Assembly: GCA_021641325.1 (NCBI GenBank)
Contig: JAJXPD010000150.1
Coordinates: forward strand, 1-5,145
Direction: 5' to 3'
Length of the DNA: 5,145 bases
From: Opitutales bacterium
GTDB taxonomy: Bacteria > Verrucomicrobiota > Verrucomicrobiia > Opitutales > Intestinicryptomonadaceae
Numbering within the stretch: the first letter of the stretch is position 1; every line of letters starts with the position of its first letter. Shown here piece by piece: positions 1 to 5,145 of the stretch. The notes under the pieces are model-generated. The model was not told the origin of the DNA and did not search any database. It saw nothing but the letters and a program-made list of their open reading frames with translations. The position numbers were made by a program, and so were the translations under genes.

Positions 1-1023
1 ATTTTAACATTGTCGGCGTTTGCACAGTCGCAAAAAGACGCATTCGCCGGCTTCTATAAGGGCAAAATTACGCTCGCCGACGGCAGCGAACTCAAACGCG
101 GATACCCCGTTTCGATGTATCCCGAAATCTACGCCGAAGTGTACAGAGGCCCGCAGGCAAAATACCGTGTCAAGATTCTCACGGGCATTCTCGCCCGCGC
201 GGAAGCGAATGCCCTTGCCGACAATCTGACGGCGTCCGACGGAAAAATCGAATTTGAAACAAAAGGTCAGCTCGTGCTCAAAGGCACGGTAAGCCCTTCG
301 GAAATCGTAGCAAGCGGCAAGTACAACACTCAGGACGTTAAAATAGACCTCAAACGCTTCGAAGTTAAATCGCCCACCCTCGGCGCAAAAGCCCCCAAAG
401 GCGCAGTCGTGCTCTTCGACGGCACGAATCCCTCGAAGGAATGGGAACTCGTTTCCGCCCGCGAAACACCCGTTAACTGGACTCTCAAAGACGGCGCAAT
501 GACCGTCAAAACCGACGCCAAAAAGCCCGACGGCAAAAAGCTCAACACCACAATCGAATCCAAACGCGCATTCGGCAAATGCAAACTCCACATCGAATTC
601 AACATTCCCCCGATGTACGACTGCCTCGGTCAGGCGCGCGCAAATTCGGGCGTGTTCTTCGGCCCGTACGAAATTCAGGTGCTCGACTCGTTCGGCGCGG
701 AAGCCTCGTGGGACCACTGCGGCTCGGTCTACCGCCAGACGGCGTCGCAGTACAACGCCTCGCTCGAACCCGGCGCGTGGCAGACATACGACATCATCTA
801 CACCCCCGCAAAATTCGACGGCGACAAGTGCGTTGCGTTCCCGACATTCACGGTCTACCACAACGGCAAACGCGTCCAGTACGAAACGCCCGTTCCGTAC
901 TCCACAAGCATGCCTCTTAAAAAGATTGCGGAATTCAAACACCCCAAAGAACCCGTCAAGCTCAGGCTCCAAGACCACACGAACCCCGTTTCGTTCAGAA
1001 ACATCTGGGTTCAGGAGCTGTAA
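1..1023 (+). CDS. Secreted DUF1080 (3-keto-disaccharide hydrolase-like) protein, 5' partial
   Basis: The frame is open from base 1 and stops at TAA 1021-1023, giving 340 visible residues. The first visible residues (ILTLSAFA, then Q) look like the end of a signal peptide with an A-F-A cleavage site, so the true start lies a little upstream and the TTG at 10 is not the start. Visible residues about 10-125 form a beta-rich N-terminal domain of the kind often found ahead of DUF1080 in Planctomycetes/Verrucomicrobia proteins. Residues about 134-340 are the DUF1080 fold (PF06439): GAVVLFDGT at its start, then ANSGVFFG, EIQVLDSFG, HCGSVYRQ and a closing LRLQDHTNPVSFRNIWV. The family is a concanavalin-like jelly roll; characterised members cleave 3-keto-glycosides, and others may only bind sugar. 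Four cysteines (about 194, 208, 240, 277) could form disulfides after export. The substrate cannot be read from the sequence. A terminator follows directly. Confidence 0.92.
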   Translation: MLTLSAFAQSQKDAFAGFYKGKITLADGSELKRGYPVSMYPEIYAEVYRGPQAKYRVKILTGILARAEANALADNLTASDGKIEFETKGQLVLKGTVSPSEIVASGKYNTQDVKIDLKRFEVKSPTLGAKAPKGAVVLFDGTNPSKEWELVSARETPVNWTLKDGAMTVKTDAKKPDGKKLNTTIESKRAFGKCKLHIEFNIPPMYDCLGQARANSGVFFGPYEIQVLDSFGAEASWDHCGSVYRQTASQYNASLEPGAWQTYDIIYTPAKFDGDKCVAFPTFTVYHNGKRVQYETPVPYSTSMPLKKIAEFKHPKEPVKLRLQDHTNPVSFRNIWVQEL

Positions 1024-1040
1024 TTTAGGCGGCATAGCGA

Positions 1041-1073
1041 AATGCGCGGCGGATTCCCCCGCGCATTTTTTTT
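1041..1073 (+). terminator. Rho-independent terminator of the DUF1080 gene
   Basis: A perfect 9-bp stem, AATGCGCGG (1041-1049) with CCGCGCATT (1059-1067), encloses a 9-nt loop. A run of eight T (1066-1073) follows, partly overlapping the stem. It lies 18 bases after the stop codon of the upstream gene, as expected for an intrinsic terminator. Confidence 0.88.
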
Positions 1074-1117
1074 GCCTTTTTGCTTAAACTCCGCCGGAAA
1101 AATCCGAATTTATGCCA

Positions 1118-1144
1118 TTGACAATATTATTACGCGCGTAAAAT
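1118..1144 (+). promoter_or_regulatory. Sigma-70-type promoter of the lipoprotein gene with a palindromic spacer
   Basis: A perfect -35 box TTGACA (1118-1123) is followed after 15 bases by TAAAAT (1139-1144), a five-of-six match to TATAAT. A 17-base spacer would give the poorer AAATTA. The spacer carries a perfect 12-bp palindrome, TTACGCGCGTAA (1130-1141), which overlaps the start of the -10 box and could be an operator. The predicted transcript starts near 1151, leaving a leader of about 50 bases. That leader has a weak 5-bp hairpin (1155-1159 with 1173-1177). Confidence 0.65.
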
Positions 1145-1201
1145 TACACACAATGTCGGACGAAAAAAACGCCCGACGGAAATTTCTGCAAAGGAATAAA
1201 A

Positions 1202-1561
1202 ATGAAAAAAACACTCGTATCAATGCTCGCCGCCTGCGCAATCGTTCTCTGCGGCTGCGGCGCAAACGTAGACGAAAACAAAACGCCCCAACAAGCGAAA
1301 ACCGAAGCCGCGTCGATGGACGCAGCCTCACTGCAAAAGCAAATCGACGAATTGAAGGCGTTTATTGCCAAGAAGGAAGTCGAAGCAAAAGCGGTTGCCG
1401 AAAAGATCTCGAAAATCCCGCTCGCCGAACAAATGGGCAACGACGCAAAAGCGTTGAGGGAGGAAGCTTCGAAAATCGCCGACTCCGTCAAGAAAATCCA
1501 AGCCCAGCTCAGCGTGTACGCCGAAGAGCTGAAAGCAAAAGCCGCCGCTCAGACAAAATAA
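1202..1561 (+). CDS. Small alpha-helical, coiled-coil lipoprotein
   Basis: The product is 119 residues. The ATG at 1202 is set by AAGGA at 1191-1195, six bases upstream. The N-terminus MKKTLVSMLAACAIVLCGC is a lipoprotein signal with lipobox L16-C17-G18-C19, so Cys19 is the likely lipidated residue; C12 and C17 fit the lipobox rule less well. After a polar linker (about 22-40) the rest is predicted helical. A first segment has hydrophobic heptad spacing (L44, I48, L51, I55), a break follows at P73, and a second segment has L85, A89, I92, V96, I99, L103, Y106 and L110 in regular a/d positions. This suggests a helical hairpin or oligomeric coiled coil in the periplasm, anchored in a membrane. 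The protein ends in lysine (AAQTK), as Braun lipoprotein does, but it is longer and not clearly homologous. It has its own promoter and terminator. I recognise no specific family; a structural envelope role is inferred. Confidence 0.87.
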   Translation: MKKTLVSMLAACAIVLCGCGANVDENKTPQQAKTEAASMDAASLQKQIDELKAFIAKKEVEAKAVAEKISKIPLAEQMGNDAKALREEASKIADSVKKIQAQLSVYAEELKAKAAAQTK

Positions 1562-1577
1562 AGCTTTTACAAAAAAC

Positions 1578-1606
1578 AAAAAAGCCCGCTTCGGCGGTCT
1601 TTTTTT
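1578..1606. terminator. Bidirectional terminator between convergent genes
   Basis: The stem CCGC (1586-1589) / GCGG (1594-1597) closes a TTCG loop, giving the stable C(UUCG)G tetraloop in the + transcript. After one C.T mismatch (1585/1598) the stem continues with G1584-C1599 and an A run (1578-1583) paired with a T run (1600-1606). T runs therefore follow the hairpin on both strands. It can end the lipoprotein gene (stop at 1561) and, from the other side, the PEP-CTERM gene (stop at 1686). No better terminator was seen for the latter. Confidence 0.85.
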
Positions 1607-1685
1607 GCGGACTTTCAGCTACGCGGCAGCATGCGCACTGCACCCGCCGCTGCCCGCAGCGCGGCAAATTTCGGGAATCGCCGCC

Positions 1686-2369
1686 CTACCCTCGCCGCTT
1701 CAACACGGCAGCCGACAAGACACAAATTCCGAACGCAAACGCAAACGCCGCAGGCTCTGGAATGCTCGAAGCGTAGGAAAAATCGACAAGTAGCGGATTG
1801 TCCTTGTCCATCTCGAAATTCTGACCGATTGCGCTTATGAAAAACTCGCCGTTCGCAAAATCGACAAGCGAAATGCTGCCAAGCTCGAAAGTCTCGTCGA
1901 GAGTGGAAAGCGTCGCCCTGTAAAATCCGTCGGCACTCTTTTCGAGCGAAAACGAAAGCCCGAAACTCTGCTCGACAGGGGAAAGCACGGGGAAATCGCG
2001 CTCTATCGGAGAACCCGCGCCGGAAGAGGAAATCGAAACGGAAACATTGTCCGCATAGAACTCGACACTCCAACTCACCCATTCGCCGCCGTCCGCGCCG
2101 CGCAGCGTAGCTCCGAACGACGACCCGCCGTCGGCAAAAAGCGACGGCAATTCAAATTCCGCGGAAAATCCGCCGCCGAGCCGCCCGACCTTTCCCGAAT
2201 CGAAATAGAGCGCGGAATGCGAAGTTTCGTCGCCGACAAAACGCGCAGTTCCGCCGTCGTACACAACCCCGTAAGAGGGATACGAAAACCGCCAATCGTT
2301 CTCGTCCAAAGCGGCGGCAAACGCATCGGCCGCAACAAAACAAAAGAGCGCCGTCAAAAATTTTTTCAT
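1686..2369 (-). CDS. PEP-CTERM sorting-domain protein
   Basis: The product is 227 residues, ATG at 2367-2369, stop TAG at 1686-1688. It begins with a signal peptide (MKKFLTALFCFVAADAFA, probable cleavage after A18). Residues about 22-200 are rich in Gly, Ser, Phe and alternating beta-strand patterns, with no motif I can name; a lectin- or laminin-G-like beta sandwich is possible but unproven. The C-terminus is a textbook PEP-CTERM signal: I203-P-E-P206, a hydrophobic helix (about 207-223) and the basic tail KRRG. Such proteins are exported and then processed by an exosortase at the Pro-Glu-Pro site, ending up on the surface or in extracellular matrix. No exosortase gene is in the window, so it must be encoded elsewhere. 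There is no Shine-Dalgarno motif before the ATG. The gene sits downstream of the CoA-transferase terminator and faces the lipoprotein gene, so it is probably its own unit. Confidence 0.92.
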   Translation of the reverse strand: MKKFLTALFCFVAADAFAAALDENDWRFSYPSYGVVYDGGTARFVGDETSHSALYFDSGKVGRLGGGFSAEFELPSLFADGGSSFGATLRGADGGEWVSWSVEFYADNVSVSISSSGAGSPIERDFPVLSPVEQSFGLSFSLEKSADGFYRATLSTLDETFELGSISLVDFANGEFFISAIGQNFEMDKDNPLLVDFSYASSIPEPAAFAFAFGICVLSAAVLKRRG

Positions 2370-2375
2370 AACAAC

Positions 2376-2403
2376 ACCATAAAATATACCGCCCCGCCGT
2401 CAA
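2376..2403 (-). promoter_or_regulatory. Possible promoter of the PEP-CTERM gene, implying a leaderless transcript
   Basis: On the - strand, TTGACG (2403-2398) is followed after 16 bases by TATGGT (2381-2376), a four-of-six match to TATAAT. Only six bases separate that box from the start codon at 2369. Transcription would begin at or next to the ATG, which would agree with the missing ribosome-binding site. The -10 match is weak, so this is tentative. Confidence 0.35.
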
Positions 2404-2434
2404 CTTTCAAAATTCCCCAAAATCGCGCCGCAAT

Positions 2435-2483
2435 CCGAACACAAAAAAAAAACGCGCCCGCTGGCGCGTTTTTTTGTGTTCGG
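2435..2483 (-). terminator. Terminator of the CoA-transferase gene within a long inverted repeat
   Basis: The core stem CGCGCC (2453-2458) / GGCGCG (2463-2468) has a 4-base loop (2459-2462). It is flanked by A10 (2443-2452) and T7 (2469-2475), and beyond these CCGAACAC (2435-2442) matches GTGTTCGG (2476-2483) exactly. On the - strand the hairpin is followed by ten T, a strong intrinsic terminator 14 bases after the CoA-transferase stop. The outer 8-bp arms extend the structure well past a usual terminator. Confidence 0.9.
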
Positions 2484-2497
2484 GAAGTGTCCTGCGG

Positions 2498-3979
2498 TTA
2501 GACGTTTGCCTTGTGCATGTCGCCTTCCGCAAGGAACGCTTCGTGGAATGCGTATGCGCGGGCGAGCGTCTGCGGAGTGTGTCCCATCGGATCGTCTTTG
2601 AGGAACTTACGCAGCAGGTCGCGGTAGCTGGGGTGTGCGCATTTCTCGATGATGATTTCCGCGCGTTCGTACGGAGTCTTGCAACGAAGGTCGGCGACGC
2701 CGTATTCGGTCACGATGATGTTCACGCTGTGTTCGTTGTGATCGCAATGCGAGACATTCGGAACGATTGCGCTTATCATGCCGCCCTTTGCTACCGACGG
2801 GCATGTGTAAATCGACGTGTATGCCGCGCGGGTGAAGTCGCCGCTGCCGCCGATGCCGTTCATGAGGTTTTTGCCCATGATGTGCGAACTGTTCACGTTG
2901 CCCGAAAGGTCTACTTCAATTGCCGTGTTAATCGAAATAATGCCTATGCGGCGCGCGACTTCGGGGCTGTTCGAAATTTCCTGCGGGCGCAGAACGAGTC
3001 TTTCGCGGAAGAATTTGGGGTTTGCGTAGATTTCCTGAATCTTTGCGGGAGTTACCGTAAGCGACGTCGCGCTTGCGTTCTTGATTCTGCCGTGTTCGAT
3101 AAGCTCGATTACCGAGTCCTGCAAAACTTCCGAGTACATCGAGAATGCGGGAATGTCGGGGTTGTTGCCGAGTGCGCCGAGAACCGCGTTTGCGATGTTG
3201 CCGACGCCGCTTTGAATGGGCAGGAACGAGTCGGGAATTCTGCCTGCCTTCATTTCGCTTGCGAGGAAGTCGGCAACGTTTTGTCCGATTTTTTCGGTAA
3301 TCGGATCGCTGGGTTTGAAGGGCTTTACTTCGTCGGCCTTGTTCGTGAGCACAATGCCCGCGATTTTGCTCGGGTCGATTTTAACGACCTTCGAGCCGAT
3401 TCTGTCGCCCGCCGAGTAAATCGGAATTTCGCGGCGGTGCGGCGGATTCGCCGTTTCGTAGATGTCGTGAAAGCCGCAAAGCTCCTTCGAGTGGTACGAG
3501 TTCAGTTCGATGAGAACCTTTTCGGCGAGTTTCAAGCCCGTAGGGGCAATGCCGACCGACGTCGTAAGAAGGATTTCGCCGTCGTCGGAAACGTCCGCCG
3601 CTTCGACAATCGCCCAGTCGAACTTGCCCATGAAGCCGTAGTTCATGTACTGGGGAGTCATCGACAGGTGGAGGTCGGTATATTTAAGCTCGTTTTTGTT
3701 TGCCCCGCCCCTGAGGTCGGCATTCGACTGGTAGGGGGCGCGGTAGTTGATTGCGTGCGCGCGCGCGAGAACGCCGTCGCACGAGTCGCCCGTGGACGCG
3801 CCCGTGATTATATTGATTTTGAAAGGTCTGCCCGCCGCGTGTTCGGCTTCGGCGCGGCGCGCAATCGCGCCGGGGATTTCCTTCGTCGCGCCCGCGGGGG
3901 TGAAGCCGCTGAACGCAATTTGTTGACCGTTTTGGATAAGGCTCGCAGCCTCGTCCGCTGACATTATGGTATATTTCAT
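2498..3979 (-). CDS. Succinate:acetate/propionate CoA-transferase (acetyl-CoA hydrolase/transferase family)
   Basis: The product is 493 residues, close to the roughly 500 usual for class I CoA-transferases of the succinate CoA-transferase type (AarC/SCACT, PF02550 plus PF13336). The enzyme moves CoA between succinate and acetate or propionate in the cytoplasm through an enzyme glutamyl-CoA thioester. Visible family marks are FSGFTPAG (23-30), TGASTGD (59-65), the CoA-binding SGVGNIANAV (257-266), and the catalytic glutamate E284 in MYSEVLQD (codon 3128-3130). Further marks are MNGIGGSGDF (373-382) and VTEYGVADLR (423-432). The ATG at 3979 is preferred because MKYTIMSADEAAS matches the N-terminus I recall for Bacteroidales homologues; an alternative ATG lies five codons in. 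Neither has a Shine-Dalgarno motif. The gene follows the sodium-pump decarboxylase beta gene on the same strand, with a 93-base gap holding two hairpins. This pairing fits propionate or acetate formation from succinate. Which acid is the real partner cannot be read from the sequence. Confidence 0.94.
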   Translation of the reverse strand: MKYTIMSADEAASLIQNGQQIAFSGFTPAGATKEIPGAIARRAEAEHAAGRPFKINIITGASTGDSCDGVLARAHAINYRAPYQSNADLRGGANKNELKYTDLHLSMTPQYMNYGFMGKFDWAIVEAADVSDDGEILLTTSVGIAPTGLKLAEKVLIELNSYHSKELCGFHDIYETANPPHRREIPIYSAGDRIGSKVVKIDPSKIAGIVLTNKADEVKPFKPSDPITEKIGQNVADFLASEMKAGRIPDSFLPIQSGVGNIANAVLGALGNNPDIPAFSMYSEVLQDSVIELIEHGRIKNASATSLTVTPAKIQEIYANPKFFRERLVLRPQEISNSPEVARRIGIISINTAIEVDLSGNVNSSHIMGKNLMNGIGGSGDFTRAAYTSIYTCPSVAKGGMISAIVPNVSHCDHNEHSVNIIVTEYGVADLRCKTPYERAEIIIEKCAHPSYRDLLRKFLKDDPMGHTPQTLARAYAFHEAFLAEGDMHKANV

Positions 3980-4010
3980 TTTAATTTTGCGTTGAAGTGT
4001 TTTGCGGTTG

Positions 4011-4026
4011 TCGGGCAGACGCCCGA
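4011..4026 (-). other. Perfect hairpin in the leader of the CoA-transferase gene
   Basis: TCGGGC (4011-4016) and GCCCGA (4021-4026) form a perfect 6-bp stem around a 4-base loop, 31 bases upstream of the CoA-transferase start codon. No T run follows it on either strand, so it is not a simple terminator. It could be an operator or an RNA-stabilising structure at the 5' end of the CoA-transferase message. I saw no convincing promoter in this gap, apart from an isolated TATTAT on the - strand without a matching -35. Confidence 0.45.
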
Positions 4027-4031
4027 ATAAT

Positions 4032-4057
4032 AAAAAAGACGGCGCGGATTCCGCGCC
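4032..4057 (-). terminator. Rho-independent terminator of the decarboxylase beta-subunit gene
   Basis: GGCGCGG (4041-4047) and CCGCGCC (4051-4057) form a 7-bp GC-rich stem with a 3-base loop. On the - strand this is followed, after a short GTC, by six T (complement of 4032-4037). It begins 15 bases after the stop codon of the beta-subunit gene, so it should end or attenuate transcription before the CoA-transferase. Confidence 0.85.
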
Positions 4058-4072
4058 ATCTACCGATGAATT

Positions 4073-5145
4073 TTAGTGCGCAAGCGTCGCGATAAAGAAG
4101 CCCGCGACCATTGCCGTTCCGATGACGCCCGCTACGTTCGGACCCATTGCGTGCATGAGAAGGAAGTTCGACGGGTCGGCTTTCTGACCCTCAACCTGTG
4201 AGACTCTCGCCGCCATCGGCACGGCCGAAACGCCCGCCGAGCCGATAAGCGGATTGATTTTTTCCTTCAAGAACAAATTCATGAACTTTGCAATTACCAC
4301 GCCCGCCGCCGTCGAGAAGCCAAACGCAACCACGCCCAGCGCGAGAATCGAAAGCGTATCCACGCGAATGAACCTGTCGCCAGTCATCGTTATGCCGACC
4401 GACGTTCCGAGGAACACCGTTACGATGTTGATTGTCTCGTTTTGCGCCGCCTTGCTGAGGCGTTCGCAGACGCCGCACTCGCGAATGAAGTTGCCGAGCA
4501 TGAGCATGCCGATAAGCGCGGAAACGTCGGGCACGAGCAGAATGCAGAAAATCGTTACGACCAGCGCGAACACGAGCTTTTCCAAGCGCGACACTTTGCG
4601 CAGGCTTTTCATGCGGATTTTGCGTTCGGCCTCCGTCGTGAGCGCGCGCATAATCGGCGGCTGGATAATCGGCACAAGCGCCATGTAGCTGTACGCCGCG
4701 ACCGCAATCGGGGCGAGAATGTGGGGCGCGAGTTTGTTCGAGATGAAAATCGAAGTCGGGCCGTCCGCGCCACCGATAATGCCGATTGACGCCGCCTCGC
4801 GGGCGTTGAAGCCGCACAGGCAGATTGCGCCGATGAACGTGATGAACACGCCGAACTGCGCCGCGCCGCCGAGCAAAAGCATTTTAGGGTTTGCGATAAG
4901 CGGGCCGAAGTCAGTCAACGCGCCGACGCCGAGGAAAATGAGGGGCGGGAAGATTTCGAGCAGAACGCCCTTTTGAATGTAGTAGTACAGACCGCCAACG
5001 CGCGGGCTGTAAACGTCGGCGACGGTTTCGCCGTAGACGGCTTTCGAGCCTGCCGCGAGCGAAACTTCCGTTATCGTGCCCGATGTCGAAGCCCAGACAA
5101 ATAGGTCGCTCCCCTTTATTTCGACAAGTCTGCCTTTATAGGACC
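4073..5145 (-). CDS. oadB: Sodium-translocating decarboxylase beta subunit (OadB/MmdB family), 5' partial
   Basis: The frame runs off the right edge; 356 residues up to TAA 4073-4075 are visible. TTG at 4918 is an internal leucine, since the family sequence continues upstream. The protein is the membrane subunit that decarboxylates carboxybiotin and exports Na+ in oxaloacetate or methylmalonyl-CoA decarboxylase. It shows [16 protein letters not shown], then [12 protein letters not shown] holding the essential Asp (codon 4763-4765, equivalent to Klebsiella D203). Next come [16 protein letters not shown] and [11 protein letters not shown], then [20 protein letters not shown] with the Asn, Gly, Ser and Arg corresponding to N373, G377, S382 and R389 of Klebsiella OadB. 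The end is [15 protein letters not shown]. Several hydrophobic helices alternate with these motifs. The sequence does not tell oxaloacetate from methylmalonyl-CoA; the neighbouring succinate CoA-transferase favours the latter as an inference. The first visible 50 residues (about 4994-5143) are unusual for the family and resemble a biotinyl/lipoyl-like motif. No alpha or biotin carrier subunit is visible; it may lie upstream. Confidence 0.95.
   Translation of the reverse strand, partial: SYKGRLVEIKGSDLFVWASTSGTITEVSLAAGSKAVYGETVADVYSPRVGGLYYYIQKGVLLEIFPPLIFLGVGALTDFGPLIANPKMLLLGGAAQFGVFITFIGAICLCGFNAREAASIGIIGGADGPTSIFISNKLAPHILAPIAVAAYSYMALVPIIQPPIMRALTTEAERKIRMKSLRKVSRLEKLVFALVVTIFCILLVPDVSALIGMLMLGNFIRECGVCERLSKAAQNETINIVTVFLGTSVGITMTGDRFIRVDTLSILALGVVAFGFSTAAGVVIAKFMNLFLKEKINPLIGSAGVSAVPMAARVSQVEGQKADPSNFLLMHAMGPNVAGVIGTAMVAGFFIATLAH

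Noticed and set aside
10..12. TTG as start codon of the DUF1080 gene
   Set aside because: The frame is open to base 1 and the residues around it look like the tail of a signal peptide, so the real start lies outside the window.
4..1035. Open frame of 343 codons on the - strand opposite the DUF1080 gene
   Set aside because: Same cause: it has an Arg/Phe/Val-rich composition, no family motif, and the opposite strand carries an unmistakable DUF1080 protein.
1155..1177. Possible riboswitch or regulatory hairpin in the lipoprotein leader
   Set aside because: Only five base pairs around a 13-base loop in a leader of about 50 bases; too little structure for a known riboswitch class.
1648..1661. 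Inverted repeat CGCTGC-CC-GCAGCG downstream of the PEP-CTERM stop
   Set aside because: The 2-base loop leaves only about five pairs and no T run follows on either strand. The hairpin at 1578-1606 is a far better terminator.
1042..1776. Long + strand frame running through the lipoprotein gene, with an ATG at 1153
   Set aside because: The translation is extremely rich in Arg, Lys and Asn and spans two terminators. The lipoprotein frame has the RBS, signal peptide and heptads.
2474..3961. Open frame of 495 codons on the + strand, antisense to the CoA-transferase
   Set aside because: It mirrors the coding strand of a clear enzyme gene. Its translation is rich in Arg, Val, Cys and Phe with no recognisable motif, and it lacks a ribosome-binding site. 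It is a by-product of strong GC bias at third codon positions.
4916..4918. TTG as start codon of the decarboxylase beta subunit
   Set aside because: Codons upstream remain open to the window edge and encode the family-typical [11 protein letters not shown] directly before it, so the TTG is an internal leucine.

Overview
The window reads as chromosomal DNA of an anaerobic, diderm, sugar-degrading bacterium, most plausibly of the Verrucomicrobiota/Lentisphaerota/Kiritimatiellota group. This rests on the combination of a secreted DUF1080 (3-keto-disaccharide hydrolase) protein, a PEP-CTERM surface protein, a Bacteroidales-like succinate CoA-transferase and a sodium-pumping decarboxylase beta subunit. 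The placement is an inference from gene content; there is no rRNA or other taxonomic marker here.

Layout. The left part is read on the + strand. It holds the 3' portion of the secreted DUF1080 gene (1-1023, start outside the window), its terminator, a promoter with a perfect 12-bp palindrome in its spacer, and a small coiled-coil lipoprotein gene (1202-1561). A hairpin with a UUCG loop (1578-1606), flanked by A and T runs, separates this from the convergent block. From 1686 to the right end everything is read on the - strand. In transcription order this is the sodium-pump decarboxylase beta subunit (4073-5145, 5' end outside the window), a terminator hairpin and a second hairpin, the succinate/acetyl-CoA transferase (2498-3979), a long terminator-like inverted repeat, and the PEP-CTERM protein (1686-2369).

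How the genes fit together. The CoA-transferase and the membrane decarboxylase subunit belong to succinate/propionate-type fermentation. The transferase exchanges CoA between succinate and acetate or propionate, and a biotin-dependent decarboxylase complex expels Na+ while decarboxylating oxaloacetate or methylmalonyl-CoA. The DUF1080 protein fits a polysaccharide-degrading lifestyle. The lipoprotein and the PEP-CTERM protein are cell-envelope components. Apart from the energy pair, the genes are separated by their own terminators and look like independent units.

The most notable observation is the segment just upstream of the conserved core of the beta subunit (about 5012-5122). It resembles a biotinyl/lipoyl-type barrel-sandwich-hybrid motif, which the classical beta subunit does not carry in that position. 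No mobile element, CRISPR array, tRNA or rRNA was seen, and no gene-free stretch exceeds 300 bases.
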